Shown here: in pieces, positions 43,383 through 52,159 of the stretch
Numbering within the stretch: position 1 is the stretch's first letter
How the letters are laid out: each line of letters opens with the position of its first letter
DNA from: a virus
DNA length: 60,534 nt
Strand: one strand, 5' to 3'
IMG/VR virus record: IMGVR_UViG_3300048672_000522
Span: 1 to 60,534 of that record
Notes under the pieces: generated by a model
What the model was told of the DNA's origin: nothing
What the model saw: the letters and a program-made list of their open reading frames with translations, nothing else
Database searches by the model: none
Position numbers and translations under genes: made by a program

Positions 43383-43820
43383 ATGGCAAAATTTCATCAA
43401 GGTAAATACAGTCTCAAGAACCCTGACAAGTATGTGGGAGACAAGTCAAAAATTTTTTTCCGGTAGTAGTGGGAAAAGAAATTCATGTCATGGGCAGATC
43501 AGAATCCCGGAGTAATCAAGTGGAACTCTGAGGAATTAGTAGTTCCGTATATGAGTCCAGTGGACGGATTGCAGCACAGATACTTCGTAGATTTCATGAT
43601 CATGGTCAAGACTCGGCAAGGTGAGATAAAGAAATATGCAGTAGAGATCAAGCCAGAAGCACAGACCGTCCCACCTAAACCTAACAGGAACAAAGTCCGA
43701 TACCTGAATGAATCCGCTACATATGCCATCAATCAAGCGAAGTGGGAAGCGGCATCAAGATTCTGTAATAAGATGGGGGTTGAATTTGTTGTACTTACAG
43801 AGAAACATTTAAAAGTCTAA
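43383..43820 (+). CDS. gp4: Head completion protein, T4 gp4-like
   Basis: A 145-aa protein corresponding to T4 gp4 (150 aa), needed to complete the filled head. Matching elements: NPDKYVGD, WEKKFMSWADQNPGVIKWNS, VVPYMSPVDGLQHRYFVDF, VEIKPEAQTVPPKP, ESATYAINQAKWEAASRFC. A tandem TAG TAG (codons 28-29) would end the protein early in the standard code; read as Gln-Gln it joins the two conserved parts exactly as in T4. First gene of the rightward operon. Confidence 0.94.
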
Positions 43821-43821
43821 T

Positions 43822-44409
43822 ATGGCAGGACAGAACAAGAAAACAGTATTCGAGTTATCAAGAATCAACGCGGAGGAAGTTAAAAAGTCCTCCGCGTGGT
43901 TTGACGAGCAAGTAAAAAGACTGTCGTCAAAAAAGATAACACCGAACAGAGTTATGAATGAAGCAGGGATGCATCTGACAAGTCGATTAGTACCAGGAAA
44001 GATGTACTTCTACTTTTACAATCCCAAGTTTAAAGAAACTCTACCTTTCTATGACCAGTTCCCACTTGTGCTACCATTTGCAAAAACTCAGGGTGGTTTC
44101 ATTGGGCTGAACATGCATTATCTTGACTACAAGATGCGCATGGCTCTGTTTCAGAATTTACTAGAGACGGCAGGTGCGAAACATCTGACTGAGACTACAA
44201 AGATCAAATATTCATGGGCAACGGTAGCTCAAGCTTCGAGATTGGCTCCAGCGCAGGCATGTGTAAAACAATATCTCACAGAACATGTAATGTCACCATT
44301 CTGTGAAGTACCACCAGAATTTTGGCACACTGCACTGATGTTACCAGTGCAAAGATTTGTTGGTGCAAGTAAAGAAACAGTTTGGAAAGAAAGTAGGAAA
44401 TACAGATGA
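43822..44409 (+). CDS. Conserved T4-like virion or packaging protein (195 aa)
   Basis: A 195-aa protein. It contains PGKMYFYFYNPKFKETLPFY, GGFIGLNMHYLDYKMRMALF, KYSWATVAQASRLAPAQACV and FWHTALMLPVQRFVGASKET. This family recurs in T4-like phages next to gp4 and tail genes, but I cannot give it a T4 number with confidence. No TAG. Codons 16-26 contain a perfect 10-bp inverted repeat. It overlaps the next gene as ATGA. Confidence 0.8.
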   Translation: MAGQNKKTVFELSRINAEEVKKSSAWFDEQVKRLSSKKITPNRVMNEAGMHLTSRLVPGKMYFYFYNPKFKETLPFYDQFPLVLPFAKTQGGFIGLNMHYLDYKMRMALFQNLLETAGAKHLTETTKIKYSWATVAQASRLAPAQACVKQYLTEHVMSPFCEVPPEFWHTALMLPVQRFVGASKETVWKESRKYR

Positions 44410-45779
44410 GTGATGCTAAATCCAGCCTGAGCAATTTTATTGCCAGAGTAAAGAAGAATGGTCTGCTTTCTGCATCTCATTTCTATATTGTCATTCCTAA
44501 CTTTAGCCCTAATTCTTAGGACAAAGATTTGCTCATGTTCTGTGATACTGCGGATCTACCTGGCATCAATTTGATGACAACAGAAATCAGGCAATTTGGA
44601 GAATTGACTACACTCCCTCATGCACCAATGTATCAGCCAATTCAATTGTCTTTCATTTGTGATTCTACTATGGATGTTAAGTATGCTCTAGAGGATTGGT
44701 TAGATTCTGTTTTCGATCGCAATACAAGATCGTTCAATTACTATGAACAATACACAAAAGATATTGAAATCTACATAACAGACAAGTACGGAAAAGATGT
44801 TCACAGAGTAACATTATTTGAAGCATATCCTACTGCGATAGGAAATATACAACTCGATTATTCAAATGAATAGATCATAAAGATACCCGTCACAATTTCA
44901 TATAAGTGGTGGGAATAGAGTTTCTTTGATGTGAAGTACGGAGGCCAATCATCTATCTTTGATAAGAAGTTGCCGACTGCAGTCCCAGTATTTGCCGGTG
45001 ACATCAAGCCAGGAACAGCATATTATTTCAATGGACAGAAGTTCAGTGGCTTTGAGTTTATGAATGCCAATGGGACAATGTCTCCGGAGAACCAGAATAT
45101 ATTTACTGGGGTCACAGCATCTGGCAGTACTACCGGTAATACCATGTAGAATGGTGCATTCTCTAGAATCACCGGGAATGTGTCAAGCGATATCATCAAT
45201 TTTGGCAACAGTGTGCAGAACACATTTGGCAGAGCAGGGAACTCACTTGCAGCAGCAATGATGGTTGTGCCGGTGTCAACGAGCCAGGGTGCTGCATATG
45301 TATCTCAGATGGCTCTTCATGCTAAAACGATTTCCTCAGACATGTCTGGGTACGCTCAGGGTCTTGTAGAATTGGGCAAGAATGTCTCGAGCATAACCAA
45401 ACCTGCTAGCATCATCGGCCAAGCAGTCACTTCTCTGGGCGGCACACTGTCGTAGATAGATGGAACTTTATCTATGTTGGGGATCAATTCATAGCCATTC
45501 TAGAAAGTGGCCAGAGAACTATATGGCGCTGGCGGTAAAATTGGACAAGCAGCAAATCTACGAGGGCTGTCTGGCGGTCTGCAGACAGTTGGTGCTAACA
45601 TGTCTGCAACAAGTTCTATTTTCCAACAGGTACAAGGTCAGCTAGCTGGAAAAGAAGGTTTCTCTAAATCAATAGAGAATGCAATGAATTAGATGAGCAG
45701 GGCGTTCTAGAACAATGGATCGAACACAATGAATGCAGCAAATGTGCTAGCAGATAGAGCAGGAGACTCAAATGAGTAA
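44406..45779 (+). CDS. gp54: Baseplate tail tube initiator, gp54-like
   Basis: A 457-aa protein with nine TAG codons. Residues about 1-190 have a tail-tube fold pattern like gp19/gp54: SASHFYIVIPNF, LPGINLMTTEIRQFGEL, IQLSFICDSTMDVKYALEDW, and IKIPVTISYKWW. The rest is low-complexity, Ser/Gly/Asn-rich and helical. T4 gp54 has 320 residues; the other tube-fold alternative is the tail terminator gp3. Together with gp48 on the other strand it would start tube polymerisation. Confidence 0.75.
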
Positions 45780-46188
45780 AGCTATAAGTGAAGTTTTTGA
45801 TGTTGAACCATACCAGCAACCCACCCCACAGGCACCTATGGTTCAGGGAGACGAGATTTAGCATGATGCAGAGTACGCATCCGATAACATCAGAAAACTT
45901 ATTGAAATTGGCATGGGTGCGGTAGAGGATGCAGCATCAGTTGCTAGAGATTCAGAATCTCCCCGAGCATATGAAGTAGTTTCTACTATGATCAAGAATC
46001 TGACTGACATGAACTTGCAATTGATGGATATCCACGGGAAGAAACAAGATCTAAATAGAGGTAACGGAACCACACCTCAACAAGGTGTTGGCAATGTGAC
46101 AACGAATAATGCGTTCTTTGTAGGAACGACTAAAGATCTTAATGAATTGATTATGAAAAGGATGTCTGGAAATGGCGACACAATCTAA
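45772..46188 (+). CDS. gp16: Small terminase subunit, T4 gp16-like
   Basis: A 138-aa protein matching T4 gp16 (164 aa). Corresponding parts: RDSESPRAYEVVSTMIKNLTD, then DIHGKKQDL in the central coiled-coil, and NAFFVGTTKDLNELI at the end, where T4 has a similar VFMGSPTEL. It recognises or gauges DNA for the large terminase. One TAG codon. Unlike in T4 it is not next to gp17, which lies 37 kb away on the other strand. Overlaps its neighbours by 8 and 17 nt. Confidence 0.88.
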
Positions 46189-46891
46189 ATTAGCAAATAT
46201 AAATGTTTCACCTCTGTATGATGTGATTATACCATAGACTCAAGAAAAAGTAAAATTTCGCGCTTACAATGTAAAAGAAGAACGCGCGCTGTTGACGGCA
46301 GACGAATCGGGTGACGGGTCTGTCATGATCTAGACACTGAATCAAGTCGTTCTCAACTGTCTCAATCCGGCACCAAAATCATTAACATCATTTGACCTAG
46401 AGTATATCTTTTCCCAGATCAGATCTAAATCTGTTGGAGAAGTAGCAGTAATCAAGATCGGATGCGACGAAGCGGAGTGTAAAGATGTCTCAATCGAGTA
46501 CAGATATGATCTATCTCAGTTGCAGGTAATCTTCCCCGAGGGTATCTCTAAGACAATCAAACTATCGGATACCATCGCCGTGAAGATGAAATATCCGTCT
46601 GTGGAAGATTCTCTGCGCATTGAGTTTATTCAATCAGAATCTGACAAGAAGTATGAAGCGATCAAGTCATCTATTGATCTGATCTATCACGGCGATGAGG
46701 TAATTCATGTCGATGAAGAACCACCACAAGCAATCGTAGAATTTATCGACGGTTTGAATCCACAGTCATATAGAAAACTAGAAGGTTTCTTTGAAGAGAT
46801 GCCTTATCTGGAAGGTGAATTGAAATATCGCTGCACAAAATGCAGAAAAGATCATACTAAAAAGGTAAGAGGTCTGGCTAATTTTTTCTGA
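46172..46891 (+). CDS. gp26: Baseplate hub subunit, gp26-like with zinc motif
   Basis: A 239-aa protein. KVKFRAYNVKEERALLTAD..., the middle segment LEYIFSQIRSKSVGEVAVIK, and a C-terminal zinc-finger-like piece with CTKCRKDHTKK followed by LANFF are typical of T4-like gp26. T4 gp26 has 208 residues. Another Cys pair (CDEAEC) lies in the middle and could complete a metal site. Two TAG codons. Start overlaps the gp16 gene. Confidence 0.82.
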
Positions 46892-46893
46892 TC

Positions 46894-47064
46894 ATGCTCT
46901 GTCATGATAGTCTTGAAAATCATTATCGCACAAATTTCTTGTTGCGGCATGAGTTCAATTACTCTTTGACAGAGCTAGAAGAAATGTTACCATACGAACG
47001 CGAGATTTACATCGGCCTCTTGTTACAACACTTGGAAAAGAAAAGACAAAAGAATGCTAGCTAA
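46894..47064 (+). CDS. Small hub-associated protein, possibly gp51-like
   Basis: A 56-aa protein: MLCHDSLENHYRTNFLLRHE, FNYSLTELEEMLPYEREIYI, then a basic end. Short proteins with a SLTELEEMLPWEREIY-like core follow gp26 in many T4-like phages and take part in hub assembly. It is too short to appear in most ORF screens, but start, stop and spacing (2 nt after gp26, 11 nt overlap with the next gene) are convincing. Which T4 product it equals is uncertain. Confidence 0.78.
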   Translation: MLCHDSLENHYRTNFLLRHEFNYSLTELEEMLPYEREIYIGLLLQHLEKKRQKNAS

Positions 47065-48847
47065 CATCTCAAAATCTATCTCTGGTGCACTTTCATCAGA
47101 CGGTCTTGAACAGAAGATAGACAAGATACAAGAAGCAGAGAAAAAGAACTCAGACAAATTAGTTCATGCTCTGACCGATCTGACAAAGCATCTGAAGAAG
47201 GTAGAGAAAGAGTAGAAGAATCAGAAGGGCAAGGATCGCCCAACTATCGGCGGGATGATTGATAAGGCCAAGGAACTGAAAAGTAAGTTCACTAGTCTGG
47301 GGGGTATCGCTGGCATGGCAGCAGACCATTTAGCAGACAAACCTGTTCTTGGTGCTATCATGGGATCTGTTGCTAATAAACTTGATCAGAGAGCAGAAAA
47401 CAAGCGCAAGGAGTCCGACTTTGTTGCTACTGTTGCACATGGTACTAAGTTCGGCAGACAGATTATGGAGAAGGAAGGTAAAGAGGGTGGTCTTAAACAG
47501 ATCTCTACCTTGTACAAAGACAGATCCCGAATTGAAAATTTGGTTGAAGCTAAGAAGGCTAAGCAATCTGCATTGAAAGAAAAAGGTAAAGAAGCTGGAG
47601 TAGAAGTAGATTTGCCAGAAGCAGAATTAGAAGATCTAAAGAAATGGGAATCCCAATTAACCAAGATCAATGCTACGATCAAGGAAGGTCTTGATCCTGT
47701 AAAGGAACCATCAGAAGAAAAACCATAGTAGAAAAAGTCCGGAATGTCTGACGATGAAGCCGACTCTCTGCGCAAGGAACTCATCGAAGGCATTAAGGCT
47801 GGGATGGAAGAAGCATTCAGTCAAGCATCTCCAGAGGAAAAAGAAGCACTGCAGAAATAGCACCCAGAAAGAATGGGTGGCATCATGCAAGGTGTAGAAG
47901 ATGAGATCATGAAGTTGAACAAATCTCAACTTGAGGAATTGATCAAACTTAATGCTCAACTAGAGGGGAACGATGCACAAGATAAAGAAGCAGATCTTGA
48001 ATCTCGCATCAAACAGTTGAATCCACCACCAGAAAAGAAAGAAGAGAAGGAAGAAAAGAAATCACTACTTGGCACTCTTCTGGATGGAGCTAAGGCACTA
48101 TTCAGTGGGCCATTGAAAAGTCTTACCGGCATGTTCGGTAGATTCATACCTATGATCTCCGGAATAGCTGGTTCTATTGGTTAGCTAATGAGTGGCCTAG
48201 CACCGCTATTAGGACCCGCATTAGCAATATTAGGAGCAGGTGCCGCAGGCCTAGCAGTAGGGAAAGGTATCAATTCTGCTGTTGAATAGATGACAGGAGA
48301 TACTGTCGGTGGTAATATACATTCTGCTGTAGATTCATTTCAGGGTTCTAAACTTGGAAATATGCTAGGGTTAAAGTCCGATGAACAGAAGATGAAAGAG
48401 GCAGATGATAATGCCGTGAAAGAACTTGTTGAGAAGAAACTCAAAGCAGGTGAGAAAATTTCTCCAGATCTTGCCCAGAAGGCAGAGGCACTTGGCATGA
48501 AGATTGAGAAATCCAGCATCATCAACAAGTAGGAAAATGCATCTACTGATGTCCGTAGGATTGATAACAATATTGAGAAAACAGAGAATGCATCTACTGA
48601 TGTCCGTAGGATTGATAATGCACTGATCGAAAAATCAGATAGCAAAATGGAATCTGCCACTCATGCTATTGAGTCTATCTCTGAAGAACTTGCAACAGAG
48701 AAGAAGGAAGACAAACAAGTTGTAGCACCTACTATCGTCAATGCACCCAGAACTGTTAACAATACTACACAGAACATCATGAGACCTCAGATTAGAAACC
48801 CTGAACCATAGTATATCAAGGTAGAATCTAGAAGGTTTGCTTTCTAA
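47054..48847 (+). CDS. gp29: Tape measure protein, gp29-like
   Basis: A 597-aa protein, almost the length of T4 gp29 (590). It is highly charged and helical with a hydrophobic stretch (about residues 350-420) containing LTGMFGRFIPMISGIAGSIG and LAPLLGPALAILGAGAAGLA, as in tape measure proteins that line the tail tube. Eight TAG codons. A 12-residue unit ENASTDVRRIDN is repeated after 11 residues, from a 32-bp DNA repeat. The end contains several Asn/Gln-rich segments and RNPEPQYIKVESRRF. It closes the rightward operon before a bidirectional terminator. Confidence 0.8.
48538..48618 (+). repeat. Direct 32-bp repeat in tape measure gene
   Basis: The stretch starting AATGCATCTACTGATGTCCG occurs twice, the copies starting 57 nt apart (19 codons, in frame), so the repeat duplicates ENASTDVRRIDN. 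In a tape measure gene such in-frame duplications can change tail length. Confidence 0.85.
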
Positions 48848-48852
48848 ACTAC

Positions 48853-48874
48853 AAAGGGACCTTTCGGTCCCTTT
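48853..48874. terminator. Bidirectional terminator between convergent genes
   Basis: Perfect 9-bp stem AAAGGGACC / GGTCCCTTT with loop TTTC, followed by a T-rich run on the plus strand. It lies between the tape measure stop (48847) and the stop of the leftward 76-aa gene (48878), so it can serve both. Confidence 0.85.
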
Positions 48875-48877
48875 TCT

Positions 48878-49108
48878 TCAAGCAGATTTTGCTTTTCGGA
48901 TTTTCTTCCCCTGTGGGGCTTCAATCGGCACTTCAACTGCTTCGGTGAATTCTTCTGCAACGATTTCAGCAGGCTTGTCTGCTTCAATCTGAGCCAGAAC
49001 TCCATCAAGTTCAGTCTGAACAGCAACTGCTGCTTCTTTGTTGCCAGCACGAGTGTGGAAAGCAACCATGCGTTCCAGTGCTTCTGCTTGTGTCTTTTTG
49101 TCAAACAT
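48878..49108 (-). CDS. Small acidic protein (76 aa)
   Basis: A 76-aa protein, MFDKKTQAEALERMVAFHTR..., helical and rich in Ala, Glu and Lys, with a basic tail KKIRKAKSA. Start ATG 49108 has GGAGAAG nearby; an upstream in-frame ATG runs into the promoter of the GIY-YIG gene. Unknown function; a small assembly or DNA-associated protein is possible. Confidence 0.75.
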   Translation of the reverse strand: MFDKKTQAEALERMVAFHTRAGNKEAAVAVQTELDGVLAQIEADKPAEIVAEEFTEAVEVPIEAPQGKKIRKAKSA

Positions 49109-49130
49109 AATCTTCTCCAAATTTAAGAAA

Positions 49131-49138
49131 CATAAATA
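49131..49138 (+). promoter_or_regulatory. Late-promoter-like CATAAATA before GIY-YIG gene 1
   Basis: Plus-strand CATAAATA stands 4 nt before the conserved hairpin leader of the gene at 49200. The second endonuclease has a consensus TATAAATA in the same position. Confidence 0.55.
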
Positions 49139-49142
49139 ATGT

Positions 49143-49199
49143 GGTACTCGCGGAATCCCCATTCCCAGTACCTTTAGTCAACCCATCTTAAGGATCTAT
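49143..49199 (+). promoter_or_regulatory. Conserved hairpin leader, copy 1
   Basis: The leader reads GGTACT cgc GGAAT cccc ATTCC c AGTACC (nested stem), then a conserved TCAACCCA and an AAGGA ribosome site. The same arrangement precedes the gene at 52522. Confidence 0.8.
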
Positions 49200-49628
49200 A
49201 TGACCAACGAAACTATTTATTATTGCGTCTACCGCATAACAAACCTAGTAGAAGGCAAACACTACTACGGTTACAAATCTTCTGCTCAACATCCCAAAAA
49301 TATTCTAGGAAAGAAATACTTTAGTTCCTAGACAGATCTAGATTTCATCCTAGATCAGAAGAAAAATCCACAAAATTACAGATATAAAATAGTTGGAATA
49401 TTCAATACAAAAGAAGAAGCACTTGCTCGCGAAATCAAACTCCACAAGAAATTTGATGTTGACAAAAATGATCACAGAATTATTTCTGGAGAGTTCACAA
49501 TAACTGACAGAAAAAATATTAAGAGAAAAGAAGAATCTCAAGAAACTAAACTAAAAAAGAGTTTATCTCACACTGGAAATGCTTAGCATATAATTCCAAA
49601 GGAGATAAACTCGGCTTTAGATAGTTAA
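49200..49628 (+). CDS. GIY-YIG homing endonuclease-like protein 1
   Basis: A 142-aa protein. The N-terminus, YYCVYRITNLVEGKHYYGYK, is a variant GIY-YIG start (VYRI...YYGYKSS), followed by LGKKYFSS and KEEALAREIKLHKKFDVDKND, typical of small phage homing enzymes. Two TAG codons. It lies opposite to gp32 and next to a structural operon, the usual place for free-standing homing genes. Its protein resembles the larger enzyme at 52522 over about 100 residues. Confidence 0.82.
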
Positions 49629-49634
49629 CAGATA

Positions 49635-49671
49635 CTGACTGGGGAATTCATATTTTTCGTTCTCCAGTCAG
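49635..49671. terminator. Hairpin between convergent GIY-YIG gene and gp32
   Basis: Inverted repeat CTGACTGG / CCAGTCAG with a 21-nt interior that can extend by two more base pairs. It lies between the stop codons of both convergent genes. The loop is larger than in the other terminators. Confidence 0.6.
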
Positions 49672-49681
49672 ATGAATCTAA

Positions 49682-50608
49682 TTACTCACCAATACTCTTA
49701 AAATACTGCTCAATGTCGTCTTCGCCGGCATCTGGTTCTGCTTGAGGAGCAGGTTTGGCTTTTGTCTGAACTTTTGGTTCAGCAACAGTCTTACCTTGTG
49801 CCTTAGGAGCAGCAACAGGCATCGAGGACATGGACTCTGCAACTTCCTCAGCAGTCTTAGTACCTGCAGGAGTTCCATTCATGACGGATTCAAACTTACG
49901 CTTGAGCTCATCGTATGACTTGAACTTGGCAGGAGCAATCAGTTCCTTCAGTGGCTGCATTTTGTTGAGAATTTCAACGATTTCTTCATCAGAGCCGGCG
50001 ATAGGAGCAGGATCAGCGAACTCAGACTTGTCGTAGTTAGGATAACCTTCTACTTGACGCATGCGGAGTTTGAAGTTTGCACCTTCGAACGGATCGAATG
50101 GGTTCAGCGGCTTCTCATCTTCGAATGTTGGGTTGGCGGATTCCATCAACTTTTCAAAGATTTTCTTGCCGAACTTGAACTTCATCACACTTCCTTCCAA
50201 TTCTGGCTTACCTGGGCAAGACACAATCAGAATGTTTGCAATGTAGTTCAGGCGACGCTTGGATTTGCGAGCAGATTCTTTGTCTGCTTCCAATCCGGTC
50301 TTCCACAGAGCAGCATTGTGCTCGGAGACTGGATCTGCTTCACCCAAAGTGGTGCGGCTGTTCTCAATGTACCAACGACCGGTAGGGCCTTGGAAAGCAT
50401 GGTTGTAAATGCTCACCCATGGTAGTTCGTCATCGGGGTGTTTTGGCAGGAAGCGAATGACAGCAGAACCGTTACCGGCTTTGTCACGTTCCAATTTGAA
50501 GAAATCATCGTTATCATCCTTCTCGTACTATGTAGTCTTTTTCAAGGCTTGTTGCAGAGAAGCGAAGTCGCCACGTGATTTTCTTAGATCTCCAAGTGAA
50601 AAGCTCAT
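49682..50608 (-). CDS. gp32: Single-stranded DNA-binding protein gp32
   Basis: A 308-aa homologue of T4 gp32 (301 aa). It has the N-terminal basic part with QQALKKTTQYEKDD, GNGSAVIRFLPKHPDDELPWV, the KSKRRLNYIANILIV segment and FKFGKKIFEKLMESANPTFED, and an acidic C-terminal tail (EPDAGEDDIEQYF) that in T4 contacts other replication proteins. The zinc ligands of T4 gp32 are missing: the segment TTLGEADPVSEHN has no Cys. One TAG codon at residue 28. Its 5' leader has two hairpins that may be a translational operator. Confidence 0.94.
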
Positions 50609-50628
50609 TTTATTTTCCTTTAAGTTAA

Positions 50629-50666
50629 AGCGGACTTGCCGCTACAATTATAGTGCATATAGCACT
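50629..50666 (-). promoter_or_regulatory. Two hairpins in gp32 leader, possible operator
   Basis: On the mRNA sense strand AGTGC/GCACT with a 5-nt loop is followed by AGCGG/CCGCT with a 5-nt loop, then the AAAGGAAAATAAA ribosome site and ATG. T4 gp32 represses its own translation through a structured leader; these hairpins hold a comparable position. Confidence 0.5.
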
Positions 50667-50674
50667 TCTGATAA
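50647..50674 (-). promoter_or_regulatory. Possible sigma70-like promoter before gp32
   Basis: A perfect -10 TATAAT and a weak -35 TTATCA with a 16-nt spacer on the minus strand. It overlaps the upper hairpin. An AATAAATA late-like box lies further upstream at 50696-50703. Confidence 0.4.
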
Positions 50675-50734
50675 GAGGTTTTCACCCTCTGCACTTATTT
50701 ATTCTATCAAAATCTCGATAGAAGTAAACAGTGC

Positions 50735-51022
50735 TTAATCACAAAATTCAAGGCGATTTGATTTTGGCAAAAGGCCTGCATCTTGCATCTCTGTTGCTAC
50801 TTTGTCCTTAAGGGACTGTGTCAGCATCCTTGCAAGAGTTTCATACTCAAGATCATATACTTCACAATAGTCAACAAGGACTGAAGTGATAGTGGTAGAA
50901 TCTCTGTTTGCAAGTGTTTCCACAAACTCCGAAAATTCTACGGCTGATTTGAAGATCAGATTCGGGGGATTCTGAGCCAACTTTACTAAGTCGACTCTCT
51001 CAAAGATTTCAACTCCAGGCAT
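50735..51022 (-). CDS. gp33: Late transcription co-activator, gp33-like
   Basis: A 95-aa protein upstream of gp32. The C-terminal pattern VDYCEVYDLEYETLARMLTQ ... AGLLPKSNRLEFCD parallels the T4 gp33 end (EEFGMSYLEAT...LLRPSVV...NTLDFLL), which connects RNA polymerase to the sliding clamp during late transcription. T4 gp33 has 112 residues, and gene order 33-32 is as in T4. No TAG. It overlaps the 85-aa gene by 14 nt. The presence of T4-type late promoter octamers in the window supports the call. Confidence 0.82.
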   Translation of the reverse strand: MPGVEIFERVDLVKLAQNPPNLIFKSAVEFSEFVETLANRDSTTITSVLVDYCEVYDLEYETLARMLTQSLKDKVATEMQDAGLLPKSNRLEFCD

Positions 51023-51266
51023 AAGCTTGTGTCAGGCGGTGCAGACGTTGAACCAAAGAATATTCTTCTGAGATATCCTTGAACTTCTGGGATTTGGTGA
51101 AACCTGATCGCTTCATAGATTGATCTGCTTCCATGTCCAGAATACGAGTTTTGTGCTCGAGAATCATCTTAATATCTTCCATTCGTTGGAGATTTCGCTC
51201 GCGTTTTGCGGAGAGAATAGCAACTTCAATTTTGCGATATTTCATCATTTTAGTACTTTCAATCAT
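51009..51266 (-). CDS. Small basic helical protein (85 aa)
   Basis: An 85-aa protein, MIESTKMMKYRKIEVAIL..., rich in Lys/Arg/Glu with long helices; not recognised. I chose ATG 51266, which overlaps the upstream stop as ATGA. It is part of the gp33-gp32 operon, so a replication or transcription accessory role is possible. Confidence 0.75.
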   Translation of the reverse strand: MIESTKMMKYRKIEVAILSAKRERNLQRMEDIKMILEHKTRILDMEADQSMKRSGFTKSQKFKDISEEYSLVQRLHRLTQAYAWS

Positions 51267-51472
51267 CGGCCAATAAGTTGGAAAATCATAAAGAAAAAAG
51301 TAGCACCGGCAGCAAAGAGGGCACCGATAGTCAACAATGCAGTGATAGGAAGCAACAACAGAAACCAAGAAAGATCACGTGCGTAACACGGGGCATTCAC
51401 CAGTTTCAAGAAGATTGTGACCAACCACATAATCACACCAAAAATAATCAAGCCGAGAATGGGAAAAATCAT
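51263..51472 (-). CDS. Small two-helix membrane protein (69 aa)
   Basis: A 69-aa protein with two hydrophobic stretches: IFPILGLIIFGVIMWLVTIF (about 2-21) and FLLLLPITALLTIGALFAA (about 37-55). A short polar loop with NAPCYARD joins them. No signal peptide cleavage is evident. It could be an inner membrane protein made early; a holin role is possible but no spanin or lysin is adjacent. A TATAAT box on the minus strand near 51512-51517 may be its -10. Confidence 0.75.
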   Translation of the reverse strand: MIFPILGLIIFGVIMWLVTIFLKLVNAPCYARDLSWFLLLLPITALLTIGALFAAGATFFFMIFQLIGR

Positions 51473-51543
51473 TTCAAAGACCTCACTGTTTCACATTTTG
51501 TTTTCATAGATGTATTATAACACACTTCCGAATAAAAGTACAC

Positions 51544-51966
51544 TCAGAATGCATTCTTTTTCAGTGCCTACTGAACATGTTTCTTAGTGATTTTGCACTA
51601 GAACCATTGGTTATAGTAGTCTTCACTGAACATCGCTCTTTCTTCCATGATGTACCGAGTCTCTTCGTAGTTGCACTCCTACTTCTAGAAACAGAACTTG
51701 ATGATCTCTCTACGAAACTTATCGGCACCAAGTAGTTTGACTTCTTCTTGGAGTTCTTGATTGGACCCAAAGTAAGTCTTCCAGTCCTACTCCACCATCA
51801 TCTTTTTCTTGACACCCTTCACTTGTTTAGTACGACGGAACTGGAGAAGTTTCTTTCCCAGATACTGCCGGCCGGTGTCCAAACGAACAATCCGGTAGAT
51901 GAACCCAACAGCTTTATCTGGTGGCTCATCTACCGGATTACCATTTAACAACCATTGATCACTCAT
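51544..51966 (-). CDS. Conserved phage protein, GIY-YIG-like
   Basis: A 140-aa protein with five TAG codons. FIYRIVRLDTGRQYLGKKLL at the start resembles the GIY-YIG fold, followed by DWKTYFGSNQELQEEVKLLG, KFRREIIKFCFQ and EETRYIMEERAMF ... YYNQWFQCKI, an arrangement known from conserved nuclease-like proteins of T4-like phages. The overlap with the zinc-ribbon gene fixes the start at 51966 (MSDQW). A 14-bp inverted repeat lies within the gene at 51889-51939. Confidence 0.78.
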
Positions 51967-52102
51967 CGTCAGTTTCATCTAGTGGTGCAGGAGAACCGCA
52001 CACTGGACAATACTAAACTTGTGCATCATCAAAGTCATCGCCGAGAATAACTTTGACATCAACACCGCAATCATCGCATGTAAAAACAACCTTTTGAGAC
52101 AT
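51959..52102 (-). CDS. Zinc-ribbon small protein (47 aa)
   Basis: A 47-aa protein with two CxxC pairs, CDDC and CPVC, 22 residues apart, and an acidic tail PLDETDDE. It is visible only when one TAG is read as Gln (AQVQYCPVC). It overlaps the next gene by 8 nt. Probable zinc ribbon; partner unknown. Confidence 0.78.
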
Positions 52103-52159
52103 TATAGAGACCTTTCATATAGTAAAATACGCTCAGGTCTATATATTCATCTCATTGCT

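Noticed and set aside
43383-43490. Start of gp4 at the internal ATG after the tandem TAG codons
   Set aside because: The upstream part (NPDKYVGD...) matches T4 gp4, so the gene starts at 43383 and TAG TAG is sense.
51263-51472. Holin assignment for the small two-helix protein
   Set aside because: It lies in the gp33-gp32 operon rather than near spanins, and two hydrophobic helices alone are not diagnostic.
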